Source: Plasmodium coatneyi
Lineage: Eukaryota > Apicomplexa > Aconoidasida > Haemosporida > Plasmodiidae
Direction: 5' to 3'
Length of the DNA: 64,000 bases
Assembly: GCF_001680005.1 (NCBI RefSeq)
Contig: NC_033567.1
Location: forward strand, 3,100,001 to 3,164,000
In this document: positions 43,155 to 54,817 of the stretch, in pieces
Numbering within the stretch: position 1 is the first letter of the stretch
Layout: each line of letters starts with the position of its first letter
The notes under the pieces: generated by a model
What the model was told of the DNA's origin: nothing
Databases searched by the model: none
Seen by the model: the letters and a program-made list of their open reading frames with translations, nothing else
Position numbers and translations under genes: made by a program

Positions 43155-45014
43155 ATGCTAAACAACAATGGTTTTAACGGAGGGGTGAATCAGATGAATG
43201 AATACCAAGGGGGGATGAACTTCCAGGGAAATGGCCCCTTTCCGGGGGGTGGCCAATTTCAATCCACCAGCAACAGTGAGCAACGGCAGCAAAACTACGG
43301 GCAGCTCCAAAACTGTAACAACGACTTTTATGGCGTGCAAAAAGTAAATGCGGTTAGCAACCACCAAGGCTTCGCCGACAGGAACGTAATGTATGGAAAT
43401 GGCTCATTCGGAAGGCCTCCCCCCCCCCCGCCGGTGGGGGAGATTCCCAATTATTACAACGCCAATGGTGCAATGAGTGGAAATCCCATGGGTGGCATCC
43501 CCATGCCCCCTGCCGACGGGGGATTCAACATGTACCAGAACAAAAACAACAGTCAGCCCTTTTTTGGAAAGGAGCAAAATGGACCCAACTACAACGACCA
43601 AGCTTTATTCTCCCAAGTTAAGCAAAACGTATCAATATTTGGAAACAAAACGAAAAACAATGCCCCCCTTTTTGGCAACAATGTGAGGAATACAACGAAG
43701 TTGGATGTGCCCAGTGTTAGTCTGTATGACTTCGTAAGTCATGACAAATCCATTTTTGGAAATAGGTTAAAGGAAGGGAAGCCCCTCTTTTCAAATGCAA
43801 GGAATATGAACCAATCGATGGGAACAACTCCATGTGAGCAGCAAAGTAATAGCTACTTACCCAGTAACAACAATGTGCATAATGTATCTGCATATGGGGG
43901 GGATAAAAACTACATGAATTATAATTACGACGCGAAGGGACAGGCCACCTTTGGTATGAACCCCTCGAACTATATGGTATCCCCCAGTATGGGCCAGCCG
44001 GGGAACCAGCTCATGGGAAATACATACAACCAAAACAACCTCGGTGCCAACATGGAGTCAGTGCCCCCCACGCAGAATACCTATGGGGTCGTAGGGTCAA
44101 ATACCTTCGGTGCAACCAATTTTAGTTACCCCCAAAGTTGTAACGCCCTGCAACAAAATATGCAGAATGAGCAGTACCCCATGTACGGTGCAGGTGGAGC
44201 ATCTACGATGAACACATATGCTAGTTCAGCCTACGGGAACCAAATAGTAGTTGGGAACAACATGTCGTCACATCCAAACCTTCTATCGAGTGGTGGGTTC
44301 CACCCCTCTGTTGGGAACAACAACATGTGTGGCCCTCCTGTGGGGGGAACCACACAAATGGAAATGCAAATGCAAATGCAAAGCGTAAATTTTCCAAATA
44401 ATGGTCCCAATTATAACGCCAACTCAAGTGTAGCAATGCAGAATACTTCGACACAAAATCCTGGCAAAGAACAAAACTGCGTAAGTGAACTCCAAGGGGA
44501 GGAAGTCTTATTCACAAACGAAAATGAAGTTTTGTTTGAAAAAAATTACATAAAACAGTACGGTATGGAGGGAGATAGCCAAATGGGCAAAATAAAAAAA
44601 ATTCTTTTTTTTAATAAAAATTTTATAAAGTCCTTGGAACAAATAGCTAGCCATAATTTAAACAGTTACAACGAGAATAGGTCCACCATTTATACCTTCC
44701 CCTGTTCTATGTCATCAAATAATGTCACCTTCTACATGCAAGCTGTTGAGGACTGCAAGAAGGAAAGCCGCTTTGATGTGGACGAAGATTTGTACAATAA
44801 AATATTCTCCAAGCAAAATATGCAGCAAGCCTTCTCCGTTTTGAAAAATATAAATATGAACAAAAAAATGGACCAACAGGATATCGACTTGGATATTTAC
44901 TACCCCCTTCTTCATGTGGAAAAGATAAAGTTTAGGGAGTCCATCACGGCAGAGCATTCGCGTGCACTTCCCGGTGCTCCCTTCCAGTTGGGCCAAATTC
45001 CAACCGTCATTTGA
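43155..45014 (+). CDS. Asn/Gly/Gln/Met-rich protein with scattered FG motifs (nucleoporin-like?)
   Basis: A single exon of 619 aa from the ATG at 43155. The frame is open further upstream, but that part contains a splice-acceptor-like TTGCCCACAG and lacks a better start. Residues 1 to about 460 are disordered and rich in N, G, Q, M, P and Y. They carry at least seven Phe-Gly dipeptides, several in (I/L)FGN contexts (SIFGNKTKN, PLFGNN, SIFGNR), one polyproline run (RPPPPPPVG) and a short MQMQMQMQ repeat. Residues about 470-619 look folded (KIKKILFFNKNFIKSLEQIA, YPLLHVEKIKF). Spaced FG motifs in a low-charge disordered region followed by a folded anchor are what FG nucleoporins look like, but I cannot match a specific one. 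RNA-binding or P-body-type Asn-rich proteins are alternatives. Confidence 0.8.
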   Translation: MLNNNGFNGGVNQMNEYQGGMNFQGNGPFPGGGQFQSTSNSEQRQQNYGQLQNCNNDFYGVQKVNAVSNHQGFADRNVMYGNGSFGRPPPPPPVGEIPNYYNANGAMSGNPMGGIPMPPADGGFNMYQNKNNSQPFFGKEQNGPNYNDQALFSQVKQNVSIFGNKTKNNAPLFGNNVRNTTKLDVPSVSLYDFVSHDKSIFGNRLKEGKPLFSNARNMNQSMGTTPCEQQSNSYLPSNNNVHNVSAYGGDKNYMNYNYDAKGQATFGMNPSNYMVSPSMGQPGNQLMGNTYNQNNLGANMESVPPTQNTYGVVGSNTFGATNFSYPQSCNALQQNMQNEQYPMYGAGGASTMNTYASSAYGNQIVVGNNMSSHPNLLSSGGFHPSVGNNNMCGPPVGGTTQMEMQMQMQSVNFPNNGPNYNANSSVAMQNTSTQNPGKEQNCVSELQGEEVLFTNENEVLFEKNYIKQYGMEGDSQMGKIKKILFFNKNFIKSLEQIASHNLNSYNENRSTIYTFPCSMSSNNVTFYMQAVEDCKKESRFDVDEDLYNKIFSKQNMQQAFSVLKNINMNKKMDQQDIDLDIYYPLLHVEKIKFRESITAEHSRALPGAPFQLGQIPTVI

Positions 45015-46321
45015 GACCGCCAGAGTGGCACAAAAGGACACCCAAAATTGTGACAGTTTATAATCCACCAATTTGTGACAGTTTAGCATCCACCACTTTG
45101 TGACAGCTTTGCCTGCCCCCCCACAGGGCACACCTCCCCATTTGCGTAACTCCCCCCCTTTCCTTTTTTCATGTGAAATAATTCAACATGCTTAACCATG
45201 CACATGCCAAATGGTGTGCAAGGATGTTTGGGGATTTTCTACCATCCCAAAAGTCGCAGTTACAATGTTCCTTTTTCAATTCACTGTGCATATGTGAAAA
45301 TGCACACGCGTTTGTAGCACGCTAACTCACCCATTTTTATGTTTGCTTTTATTTGTAAATTTTTGTTCCATCTATTACACACGTGTAGCGGGGTGCATCA
45401 CACCATTATGTCATGTCAACTAAACTCCCTGCCCCCATAACAGGGATAAAAGGCAACGACGATAAAATCCCTCATAGGGGTGTTAAATATTCCCCACTGC
45501 TTTGCCAAGCGGATACACACACATCCGCCAGGGAAAATTACCCATACAGAAATGAAAAGGTACTTAAAATGAATACAAAGGTTTTTAAACAAATAATGGG
45601 AACGTCATTAAAAATGTGTGCCAAACTATCGGCTCAACGGAACGGTCCACATTAACAAATAAAAGGGGCGCAAACACATCACAATGAGACAACCAAATTA
45701 GGGCAACACAAATGGGAAGAAAAAAAAAAAAAAAAAAAAAAAGCGAGCTAGCCATTGTAACTGCTCACCAACTTTATGCCGTATGCTCAGTTTGGTCATT
45801 CACCCAAGTGAGCTTAAACCGGCTTCAAAAATTAACTAACATATATGCTAGCGCGGAAAACAAACGGCGACGTGCACATAGGACATACTGCTCGCCTTGC
45901 AAAAACTGTGTAAGCGAAAAATGACGCCTCCTGGGGGGCGAATATTAAAGATCAAACCACACGGGTAACTAAGCTTGTGGCCACCACGCCATGTACCCAC
46001 GTGCCGTTAGTACACCTAGTGAGGTGACACTTTGTCTGTGAAAAATTACCCCGGGGAGTTTCCTTTCCTCGTTTTAATTCGCCAGTGGGGCCAATCATTC
46101 GGTGCTGTTAAAAAAAGATCCTTACAGCGGCGCGTGTATGTCGGGCGTGAACCTCCTTGGGGGGTCGGATCGCCCAGCGGAAGGTACTCGTTATGGGATC
46201 ATCCCATCTGGTGAAGCCGGGCGCTTCCACGAAAACACCCACAATGCACATCAACCGGTACAAACTATTCAGAGCATCCAACTAGGCAAATATAGGAATT
46301 GCTCTCCCCCAGTATTACTAA
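45015..46321. other. Convergent intergenic region
   Basis: Between the stop codons of the FG-rich gene and the F-box-like gene. An imperfect direct repeat, AATTTGTGACAGTTTA.. / CTTTGTGACAGCTT.., lies just past the first stop (about 45045-45110). A 23-nt A-run lies at 45720-45742. No gene is supported. Confidence 0.5.
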
Positions 46322-48977
46322 CTAACCCCGCTCCGGTGGTACCCCCCCCGCGGAACGAAACCAGTTGAGCACATAGTTGTAATAACTCGACGCCGTGTTG
46401 GTGGCCTCCGAAATGAACTCGTTCAGTGTCTCGTCGTTGTCCAACTCGTCCTCATAACTATCATACGAATCCCTATACTTTATCATAATCCTCTTCAGCT
46501 TCCCACATTTCCCCGATATGTAATAAGCAATAGTAAAAATGTCACTAAAATCTTCCTCACAAATCCTTCCCCTGTAACTTTTAAACTTCCTCGATGGGTT
46601 CCCATTCGCCGGGGGAGCAGATAAAGCATTTGTATACCTCTGGTTATTTGTAACAAAATTAAATTCTTGCAAAACATTTCTGTGACTTTCCAAAGGGTTA
46701 TACAAATACCCCTCAATGTTATCAAACAGAACATCAAACCCTATGCTCAATTTTTGTAAATTTTCCATTGTGTATAAAATTTTAAATAACCCTTGTAACC
46801 CCAAGAGGGTAAAATCGAAGATGAATTTCCAAACCCAATGATCATGATGAAGGGGATAATAACATACTTCCAATTTCTTCAACAATGGAAAGGAACAATT
46901 ACGTAAAATGTGTAACCATTCCATTGTTTGACATCCAATTATTGTTAACTTTTCCAGTTTTGAAAAAACGGATGGAGATAGAGCAAAGGGTTCATGTCTT
47001 GGCGTATTATCATTCATACAATATTCTGGTGATAGTAATTCTAACGTCTTTAAATTTGACACATTTTGAAATATTATTGCAGCTACTTCGTGAATATACA
47101 TTCCATTGCCTGAGTAAATTTTCTCCGACGTGTTCATATGCTTGATGTTTTTCATTTGGTGTAAGTAGAACTGTCTCTTGTATATTGGAATGTGGGACCA
47201 CCTCTCATCCAAAGTTAACTTTTTCACATGGGTGAACACATTAATTCGGTTATTTATCACGTAGCTGCTCAGCTTGTTTAGCAACTCACACTCTAGTATT
47301 TTTTCCGCACTTAGGAAGTTTAGGCACTTCACATACACGTCTGGGGAGAGTGGGAACTCTCTCCCGGGTACAATATTAGGGGGGTCGTCCCCCTCGGTAA
47401 GCGCTGTGGACGTCTCAATTCGGTTGAGTGAGTTGGTTCTGTTAGCTTCGTTTCCCACCCCTGGTGCGATTTCCAAAGCGGGGTCCCCCCCAGGAGGATC
47501 CTCCCCCTCCGACTTCACCAAAAACACGTTCTTGAAATTGTTCTTCAGGGCATCCCAGAAATTGAGCGGCTCCTCGATTTCTATCCACTCCCCTTCGTCC
47601 AGGTTCCCCCCCGCAATATCTTCCCCATCGTGTTCCTCACCATTTCCCTTGTCCTTCACGTCGTTCTCCTCATCCCTACCTTGTTCTTCGTTGTCGTTTT
47701 CCTTACCATCTTCGTCATGCTCATCATCACCTCTATTGGAAGGTGCCTCCCCGGAGGAGTCTCTCCCCTCACCACTAAACTTGTCTACCTCCCCCTCCGA
47801 CGAGCTTTTCCGTTCATCGGTCCTAGAGTCCCCTTCATGTGATTCACTATGCGTCTCCCTCCTATGACCGCGTGTACCCTTACCATTCACAATACTTTTA
47901 ATGCTGCTCTGCCTAATATTGTAGCAATTTCTTCGATACATGGAGCGTCCCCTTTCTTGATATTTCTTCGAGGACCTCTCCATCCGCGCAACAGGGTTAA
48001 CTCCTTCTCCTTTGTGAACACTCCTTTTCAGTTCCTCATCGTTGCACCGGATTATATTTTCAGCGTGCGGGCTGTTCTTCGGGGGATGCTCACAATTCCA
48101 GCGCTGACCACGCTGATCGTGCTGATCGCTCTGATAGCAGTTCGACTCGCCATTCCCCTTCGTAGGGTTTCCTGCCGAGTGGTCCTCGCCGTCCTCCCTC
48201 TTGTCACTGTTGCCACTTGGTTCCCCATCACGGGAGTCACCACCCCGCGGCAAGACTTCTATCGAGTCATCCGCGATTTCCGAAGCGGGCTCTAATCGCG
48301 TCATGCTGTTGAATTTACTCTTGTGCATATCTTTATAACACTTTGAACGCCCTAACGTTGCATCGTTCTTCACATTTCGATGAGTCCCCTCCCGTGCAGT
48401 TATATCCTGTCCACAATATTCCTGCTGCAGGAGATGTGGAACCGGATGATGATCTGTGTAAAAAAAATTATTTGAATTTTCCGCCTTGTCCGATTTGTCA
48501 ACTGCCTTATCTCCCTGGGAGCATTCGGTGTTGATTTTTTCTGGCGAGTGACAATAGTTTCCACTTTCGCCCTTGTGAAAAATCCTATACTTGCGGATTT
48601 TTTCCTTTACTATTGTGTGTAAGTGTTTTTTTTCCTTTAATTTTTTTGTGTGTTCACTATGTTGCGCATCTGGAGTGTTTCCATTTAATGCGTAACTTTT
48701 AATTTTCGTCTTCGCATTATTGCATTTTATGTTACTGCTGAAAAAATCTCCTTCACCTTCACGTATACCGCTCGAAACAGTACGCTCGGAAGATATTTTC
48801 CAATTTGTTAAGCCAAATGGCATGTCTTTTTCTGAATTTTGATTCGTCTTATTGGGAGAAGAGTCTACCGATTTTATCTTATCGTTATGGATGTCCTTCA
48901 CCGAATGGGTAATGTGCTCATTTATTTTTCTCGTTGTTTTCGTTATTTCGTTATTTATTTTTTCCTTTTGTCTACTA

Positions 48978-48982
<5 letters not shown>
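46322..48982 (-). CDS. F-box-like / leucine-rich-repeat-like protein with long disordered N-terminus
   Basis: A single exon of 886 aa from the ATG at 48982. Residues 1 to about 530 are hydrophilic and low-complexity (Asn, Ser, Glu, Gly, Asp), ending in a very acidic tract. Residues about 540-580 (FPLSPDVYVKCLNFLSAEK, then CELLNKLSSYVI) resemble an F-box: a leading Pro, alternating hydrophobics and a helix-turn-helix pattern. After this come repeated beta-helix units with L-x-x-L-x-L spacing (VFTHVKKLTLDERW, VSNLKTLELLSPEY, FSKLEKLTIIGC, FPLLKKLEVCYY, MENLQKLSIGFD, LKRIMIKYRD), read as about six LRR-like repeats to residue 830. F-box/LRR proteins are substrate receptors of SCF ubiquitin ligases, with the F-box contacting Skp1. 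The LRR part is clear; the F-box is probable. No substrate can be inferred. Confidence 0.8.

Positions 48983-49010
<28 letters not shown>
48982..49010. repeat. Poly(T) tract abutting the start codon of the F-box-like gene
   Basis: On the coding strand this is about 28 A residues directly before the ATG. Any transcript beginning further upstream would carry an oligo(A) leader at its start codon. Confidence 0.9.
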
Positions 49011-49014
<4 letters not shown>

Positions 49015-50570
49015 AGTAGCTTGTTCCAGCCATATTTAAAAAGATGAAAAAATTGCAAATCTGAATTAACACCTTACTGCTCACCAAAAAAGTAAAAAAT
49101 TATTGATTTACGTTTTTCTTTTTTTTTTTTACGATTGTTCAATTTAAAAGGCGAAACATTACCGTTAAGACGGATGAGATGGTTCACAAATTAACATTAA
49201 GGTTAAAGCGGTTTGTAAAAAAATTTCCAAATGATGAACGCAACTGAATGAGAAACAAAGCAGACTCTAAACATTACGCCAATTGTAGATTAAATCATGT
49301 AGAGGGAAAAAGCGGGGAAACGGAAAAAAACATTCATTGAACCTTTTAATTGCGCAGTTTTCCTGACACGATCGCTTAAAATGCTTCGCTTCTTTTTACA
49401 TATATATGTATACATATTTGTATGTTATATACACACCACGGAAGGAGCGGAAAATAATCACCCCAGGGGGAAAAAAAAAAAGAGTTATAGAAACGTTTTG
49501 TGTGCGAACTTGAACGCTGTTGGGATTCTATTTTTTTCCTCACGCGGCGGTATACCATCAAGTGAGGTTACCAACCGTCTGGTGTAATGGAATTTTTTTT
49601 CTAACAACTGCCTATAGCGTTTGTTATAGCGATTTTGCGGACAGTGTGCTTTTTTCCATTTCCACGTGTCCACCGCTACCTTCACCCTCACTATTCCTCA
49701 TTACACCTTTCTCACATCCTTTCTGCACCTTTTTTACGCTTTTTTTTTTTTTTTTTTTTTTTTGCCCGTTTTGGCGAGGTTTAAACTTGGGGTCTTCCGC
49801 GGACAATTGGTCTATCAGCCAAATTAAATCGAATTAAACTAATTTTTTTTTTTTCCCCTTATTTTTACCTGAACAAGTAATAATTTTTTTTCCGAAATAG
49901 CTAAAATGTTCAAGTTTAAAAAAAAAAAAAAAAAAAAAAATCTCAAACACAAATCAGGTGGAGCAAAAACTAACGTAAAAATTAAAAATCGTCTTTAAAA
50001 ATAAATTGACAATTGTTGTTTTGTTTCTGGACCGTAAAACGAAAGGGGTGTACGGTGAAACATGAAGAGGCGAAGATAGATCCCACTTTGCCTCTTCTTC
50101 GTTTGGGTAAAATGCACACTAGGTGGATTTTCCTTCGGGTTGAACGCGTGCCCCATGGAACTGCCACAAAGGGGGCGTTGCTGTCGCGAGGGCATATTAT
50201 ACTCACATGTATAGGTACATCCCTGCGTATGTGTCCATTTGTTCTACATTTATAAGGTTTTTCGGTGGGAACTTTACCAAAGCGGGAAGGGAGGAAGAGC
50301 CCTGTTTTAGGAATTGGCTACACATGGTTGGGACATATCCATTCGTGAAAATCAGCGATAGTGCGCCCGCGTGTCTGTGCCTATGTTCACCTTTTTGCCT
50401 ATCCATTTGGTCAGTTTATCCCGTTTATTCTGCGTATACCGCTTCCTTCGTCTCTCCCGTCTTTAAAAGGGCCTCCTTCACAGAAGAAACAGTGCCCGCT
50501 CAATTGCGTAGCCATTTACCTGCTTTGAAATTCACTCAAGGAACGTCCCCCCTTCGCCGCTCCGTTACAC
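48983..50570. other. Intergenic region between the F-box-like and CKK genes
   Basis: About 1.6 kb. A T-run begins immediately at the start codon of the F-box-like gene (to about 49010). Other T/A runs lie at 49121-49131, 49740-49763, 49843-49855 and 49919-49940. Open frames here are short and unconvincing. Confidence 0.55.
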
Positions 50571-50762
50571 CTAAATTAACTCCACTGCGTCAGTTATCCC
50601 ACTGAAATCACGCACATTTGTGAGTTCCTTAAATGTTCTGTAGAATGTATCATACTTGTAAAAACTTTTAACCTTATTGGAGACCAAAAATCGGGGCGCC
50701 ACCTTCTTCCCGTATACCTGCGGCATCATATGCACACACGTTCGGCAGTAACGAATAAATGC

Positions 50763-50793
<31 letters not shown>

Positions 50794-53700
50794 TGCCCAT
50801 GCGGCTATGCTGCCTATTTCTACCTTGCTTACCTTTTCAAACACCGAAAAATCGTTCAAGCCATAGAGGGCTTCCAGGTGTGGCTTCTTTATGTTCCGAG
50901 TTAGCAGCAGGATGAAGTTTTTGTACTCCACCAGCTCTACGTTTATTTTGAATAGAAAGTTTTGTAGGGCGTTGAAGTTGTGGGGCTCTGAGGGGGGAGA
51001 TGCGAAGGTGTGGGGGAATGCAGGGTGAGCTTTATCTGCAGTTTTTGCGCGGTCGCTGACTAGCTGATACAGTCTTACAACAACCCTTCCCCCCATCCAT
51101 TCATTACTTACTGTTTAGAAGCGCATGTTTCAGCGCGTGTATGACGGAGTCCCTGTTCGAGATGGCACTTAGCTCTTTATTTATATCATAAAAGAGAACA
51201 AGTGTCTTTTGGTTGTTCTTCTCCTTGCCTGCAGGGTTTTTTGTGTCCATTTCCCCTTTCGATGAACTTCTCCACGGGGGCGTTTTACTCCTTGCTAAAT
51301 TAAGCGCGTTTAGGGATGGCTCATATGGGGGCCCACCTTTGGGCCCATATTTCTGCACATCTAAAACGTTTAAATAATCGTTTTTAAATGCGTCACTTAA
51401 GGTGCTTCTCCCCCTGTATTCATTTTTGTTTGCACTGTCTTGGGGGATACACTTATAAAGTTGCCCGCAGTCTCCTTTTTTCGATTCGTATTCTACCAAT
51501 TGTGTGTTAAATGGAACATCCCGTTTATTCCCCCAGCCTTGTGGTTGTTTGTTTGTCTCTTCTCTTACGGATTCGTTTTCAGGCAGTACATATGCCTCAT
51601 CCGACATGGTAAAATTTTCGCTCCTCCGATAGGCATTTTTATGGTTCAACGAATCGTTCTCTAGGATGTGCTCCTTTTTTATTCTACTTTGTTTTTTATT
51701 CTTTCCGCTTTTGAAATTTTCCCCATTTTTGTGCATATGTTTTTTCAGGGCTTCCCTATATGTATGCCTCAGGTTATCGTAGTAGGCGGACGTCTTATCT
51801 GCATCGTCTGCATACAGATTGGTGAAGCAGTAGGTCGAGTTTGCTTCACTCAGAAACGGATCATCGTCCTGTGTTGTTCCTTCCTCTCCCCTAAATGAAC
51901 CACTACTTTTATATTTACTCCTATTTTTTCCCTTTCCCTTTTTGTACATGTTATTTTCTGCGCTTTCTTCAGTAAAGCTGGTGTCTATTTCCTTTTCCTT
52001 CTTTGCATCGCCCATTCTTTGTATCTCTTTGCTTAAATGGTTACGTGTTCTTCCTTTATGTTTTCTCACGCTACTAAAATTAACCCATCCTTCATCGTCC
52101 ACATTTTCTTGTGGCACCCCTTTTGTAGAATTTACAGGTCTGTTTTCTTTCAAGTGTTGGAACATGAAGTGGGCATCCCTATTAATACCTTCGGGGATTT
52201 CCGAATAGTCTCTGGAGAGGGGGGGAGAGAGAAGAGGAGTTGATTTATTTTGGGTTCTGTAGTTGACCCCTCTGTTAGTGAAACTCCTTCGATGATGTAA
52301 TTGCTCTTTTATTTATTTTTTGCATCTCCTCTTTATGGGGTTTCTCATAGGTGTGTGCCTATTTGTGCATCCGCCTATGTAACCTAAAGCTTGGGCGGTC
52401 CTTCGAGCCCAGGTGTGCCCCCTCCAGCGACGTAGCTTCAAAGCTGCCCTTGAAGGAATCTCCACTCCTTCTGTCCCTCGGGTTTTTAAAAACGACTTCT
52501 GCGGGAGAGGGGTGGAACAAATGGGAAAAAAACAGTTGACCCTAACGTGGTGTGCTAGAACGTATGTCTACAAAGTCGCCGAAAAATTCCTCGTCAGATT
52601 GCTCCCTTTTTGTCCCACTTGGCGCATGCAACCTATTATTGTGGAGCAGCCTTTTCAAGGCGTAAACTTTTCACCTTACTTTTGAGGAGGTAAATCTGGT
52701 AAATATAAATTTTCTTTAAAAAGTCATTCATCTCTTGTCTTGAATTAAACATTTTCTCGCAATTGAAGGTGACATTTTTAATATGATTGGACAGTATGGA
52801 AATTGTTGCTTCTATTTGAGGGTATTTATTTTTTATTCTTCTTAAGTACTTCATGATTTTTATTATTTTTTCATATTTTTGGAGGATTTCTTCTTCTACT
52901 TTTTGGCTAACTGGGTTGGAATATTTTTTGTGAAATTTTAAGTTGGTCAGTGGGTGTCCATGCAGGTTCATCGAGGGGAACGGCCCTTTCGAATTTTCCC
53001 TCTGCAGAAGAAGGGGGGTTAAGAGAAGGAAAGAAAAAAAAAAAAGTGGGGAAGATAATAGTGGACAATTTTTGTCTTTTCTTTATTTGTGGGAGGTTGA
53101 AGGAGCATATCTTCTGCGAAGATGACTGTCTCATTTTTCTACGCTTGGAAAGTTACTCACCCCGTGGAAAGGGAATGTACCCCCGTCCTGTGTGCACTCC
53201 CTGTCTTCATAACTTAGCTCAGTCCTGACGTAGGAGTCGTCTATATTTGTGTTGTCCCCACTTATGGCAGCCCATGGAGGGCACACAGAATTATTTTTTC
53301 CCCCTTTAATATTTTTTTTGACTCCCTTTGGGGCTAACACAGTGTCAAACAAATTTACTTTTTCCTCCAAAATGGTGCTGTCATAGGTGATACGTTGGGA
53401 AAAATTCATGCCATTCGTTTTTTCATACTCTGCAGAACTGTCCGTTACGTTCGAGCAATAGCTGTTGCTTGAGTCGGATGTGTGACCCTCATCGGTATAT
53501 TCGCTATTTCGATATAGTTGTTTTTTTGCTCTGTCTGGTTTATTACATGCACCTTTTTTCCCACCCCCTGAGTCATAACAAAAGGGGGAAATTCCACCCG
53601 CCGCGCAAATGTGGCCATGTCCATGTCCATATCCATCGTCGTAATGGTAACCCCGATTCCCCCGCAGATTGTTTTTACTCAACCCACTATTCTCATGAAA

Positions 53701-53922
53701 ACATTTTTTTATATTCTCCTTGTAAGCTAATAATTCCTCCAAGTTGTAGTTAACCTCCAGGTTAAGGTCTATGTATTGTTCCTCTTTGCTATTTCTTAGC
53801 AGAACGTCGTAGTTGACGCAGTAGGGGATGTTTCTACATTTTTCACTTTTGTGCCAGATTTTTTTTTTTCCTTCCCTGACGTAATTTTTGAGCATTTCCG
53901 CGTGTCCATCCTCTTCGTGCAT
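50571..53922 (-). CDS. CKK-domain protein (CAMSAP/Patronin-type microtubule minus-end-binding domain)
   Basis: Six exons encode 866 aa: 53922-53161, 53001-52680, 52498-52384, 52211-51112, 50987-50833 and 50717-50571. All introns are GT-AG and the phases (0,1,2,1,0) match at each joint. The start is the first ATG (MHEEDGHAEM). Residues 1 to about 740 are mostly charged and low-complexity, with a helical segment in exon 2 (EEEILQKYEKIIKIMKYLRR) that may be coiled coil. The C-terminal 120 residues read as a CKK domain: SNRDSVIHALKHALLN, then FILLLTRN, LEALYG, EKVYGKKVAP, FYKYDTFYRTFKEL and ITDAVELI. These align with CAMSAP landmarks N-x-x-x-I-x-N-A-L, HFLILFR, LY, K-x-Y-G-x-G-P, YKYNS..R.F and VDAI.I. 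In animals CKK recognises microtubule minus ends and protects them. No CH domain is visible. The family call is by eye. Confidence 0.85.
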
Positions 53923-54817
53923 TTTTTTTTTTTCTTTCTTCACTCACATTTGGTTAAAAAGTGGACAAGAGAAACGATTTGACATTCCACGGAGCGTGGA
54001 TCTTGTATGAAGGACTCTCGTACTATTCGCCATCCGTTGGGGACATTACGAAGTTTCGCCTTTTGCGGGCGGACGGCTCTCCAACGAACGGAGCGCTGCA
54101 ACGTATCGCTATTTTTTTCGGATTTTTTTTTTTTTTTTCTCTCCATCACAGGGTATGAGTTCACCCGCCCGCACGTTTGTGCGTTTGTTTGCCATCCTAG
54201 CAGTAGGAAAAAAAAAAAAAAGACAAAACGTTGCGCAGCATATTGGGAACGCGCCGCAAGGGGGGGGAGCCAAAATGGGGACTTCCCTCGATCACAGCAT
54301 CGCGTCACTCCCCTACGAGTGAAGAAGTGGGACGAGGTAAGTTCCCCCGGGAAAGAAACCTTTCGCAAAAATCAGAAAAATGGAAAAATCCTTTAACATG
54401 CGAATGGCCCTTACAAAGGGAGGATCATTTTTTTTAAAGCCACTCTGGTATGCCTTCCCCTTTGCCGTTAACCCACACAGTGTAGTGTCCTTTCCTGCAT
54501 AAGAACAGCTCGTTCTTCATTTAATTATCACAAGTAAATGTAGCTATTTCACAAAAAAAAGGGGCAAGAAAAGGCGGACACACAGGTGTTGAGCACGACG
54601 GTGTGGACATAAATAAACACAGACAGGACAATATAAAAGTGGACTGCACAAAAGTAGTAAATATAAATTTAAACGCACATGTATGCGCCTGTTTAAGCGG
54701 CGGGGGAAGGACAGGCAAATGACCAACACGGATAAGTAATCACGAAGGTACCCCCCCCACACATGCCAGGTTCACAAAAAAATTAAAACACACCCATGAC
54801 GCATATCAGGCACATTA
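53923..54817. other. Intergenic region upstream of the CKK gene and downstream of the DNAJC9-like gene
   Basis: About 0.9 kb. The coding strand of the CKK gene carries an A-run directly before its ATG (53922-53933 region). T- and A-runs lie at 54124-54139 and 54209-54221. The frame above 53922 is open only through a non-ATG codon. No gene is seen. Confidence 0.55.

Noticed and set aside
47274..47867. 197-codon plus-strand frame rich in Ser/Pro
   Set aside because: Antisense shadow of the acidic low-complexity tract of the F-box-like protein.
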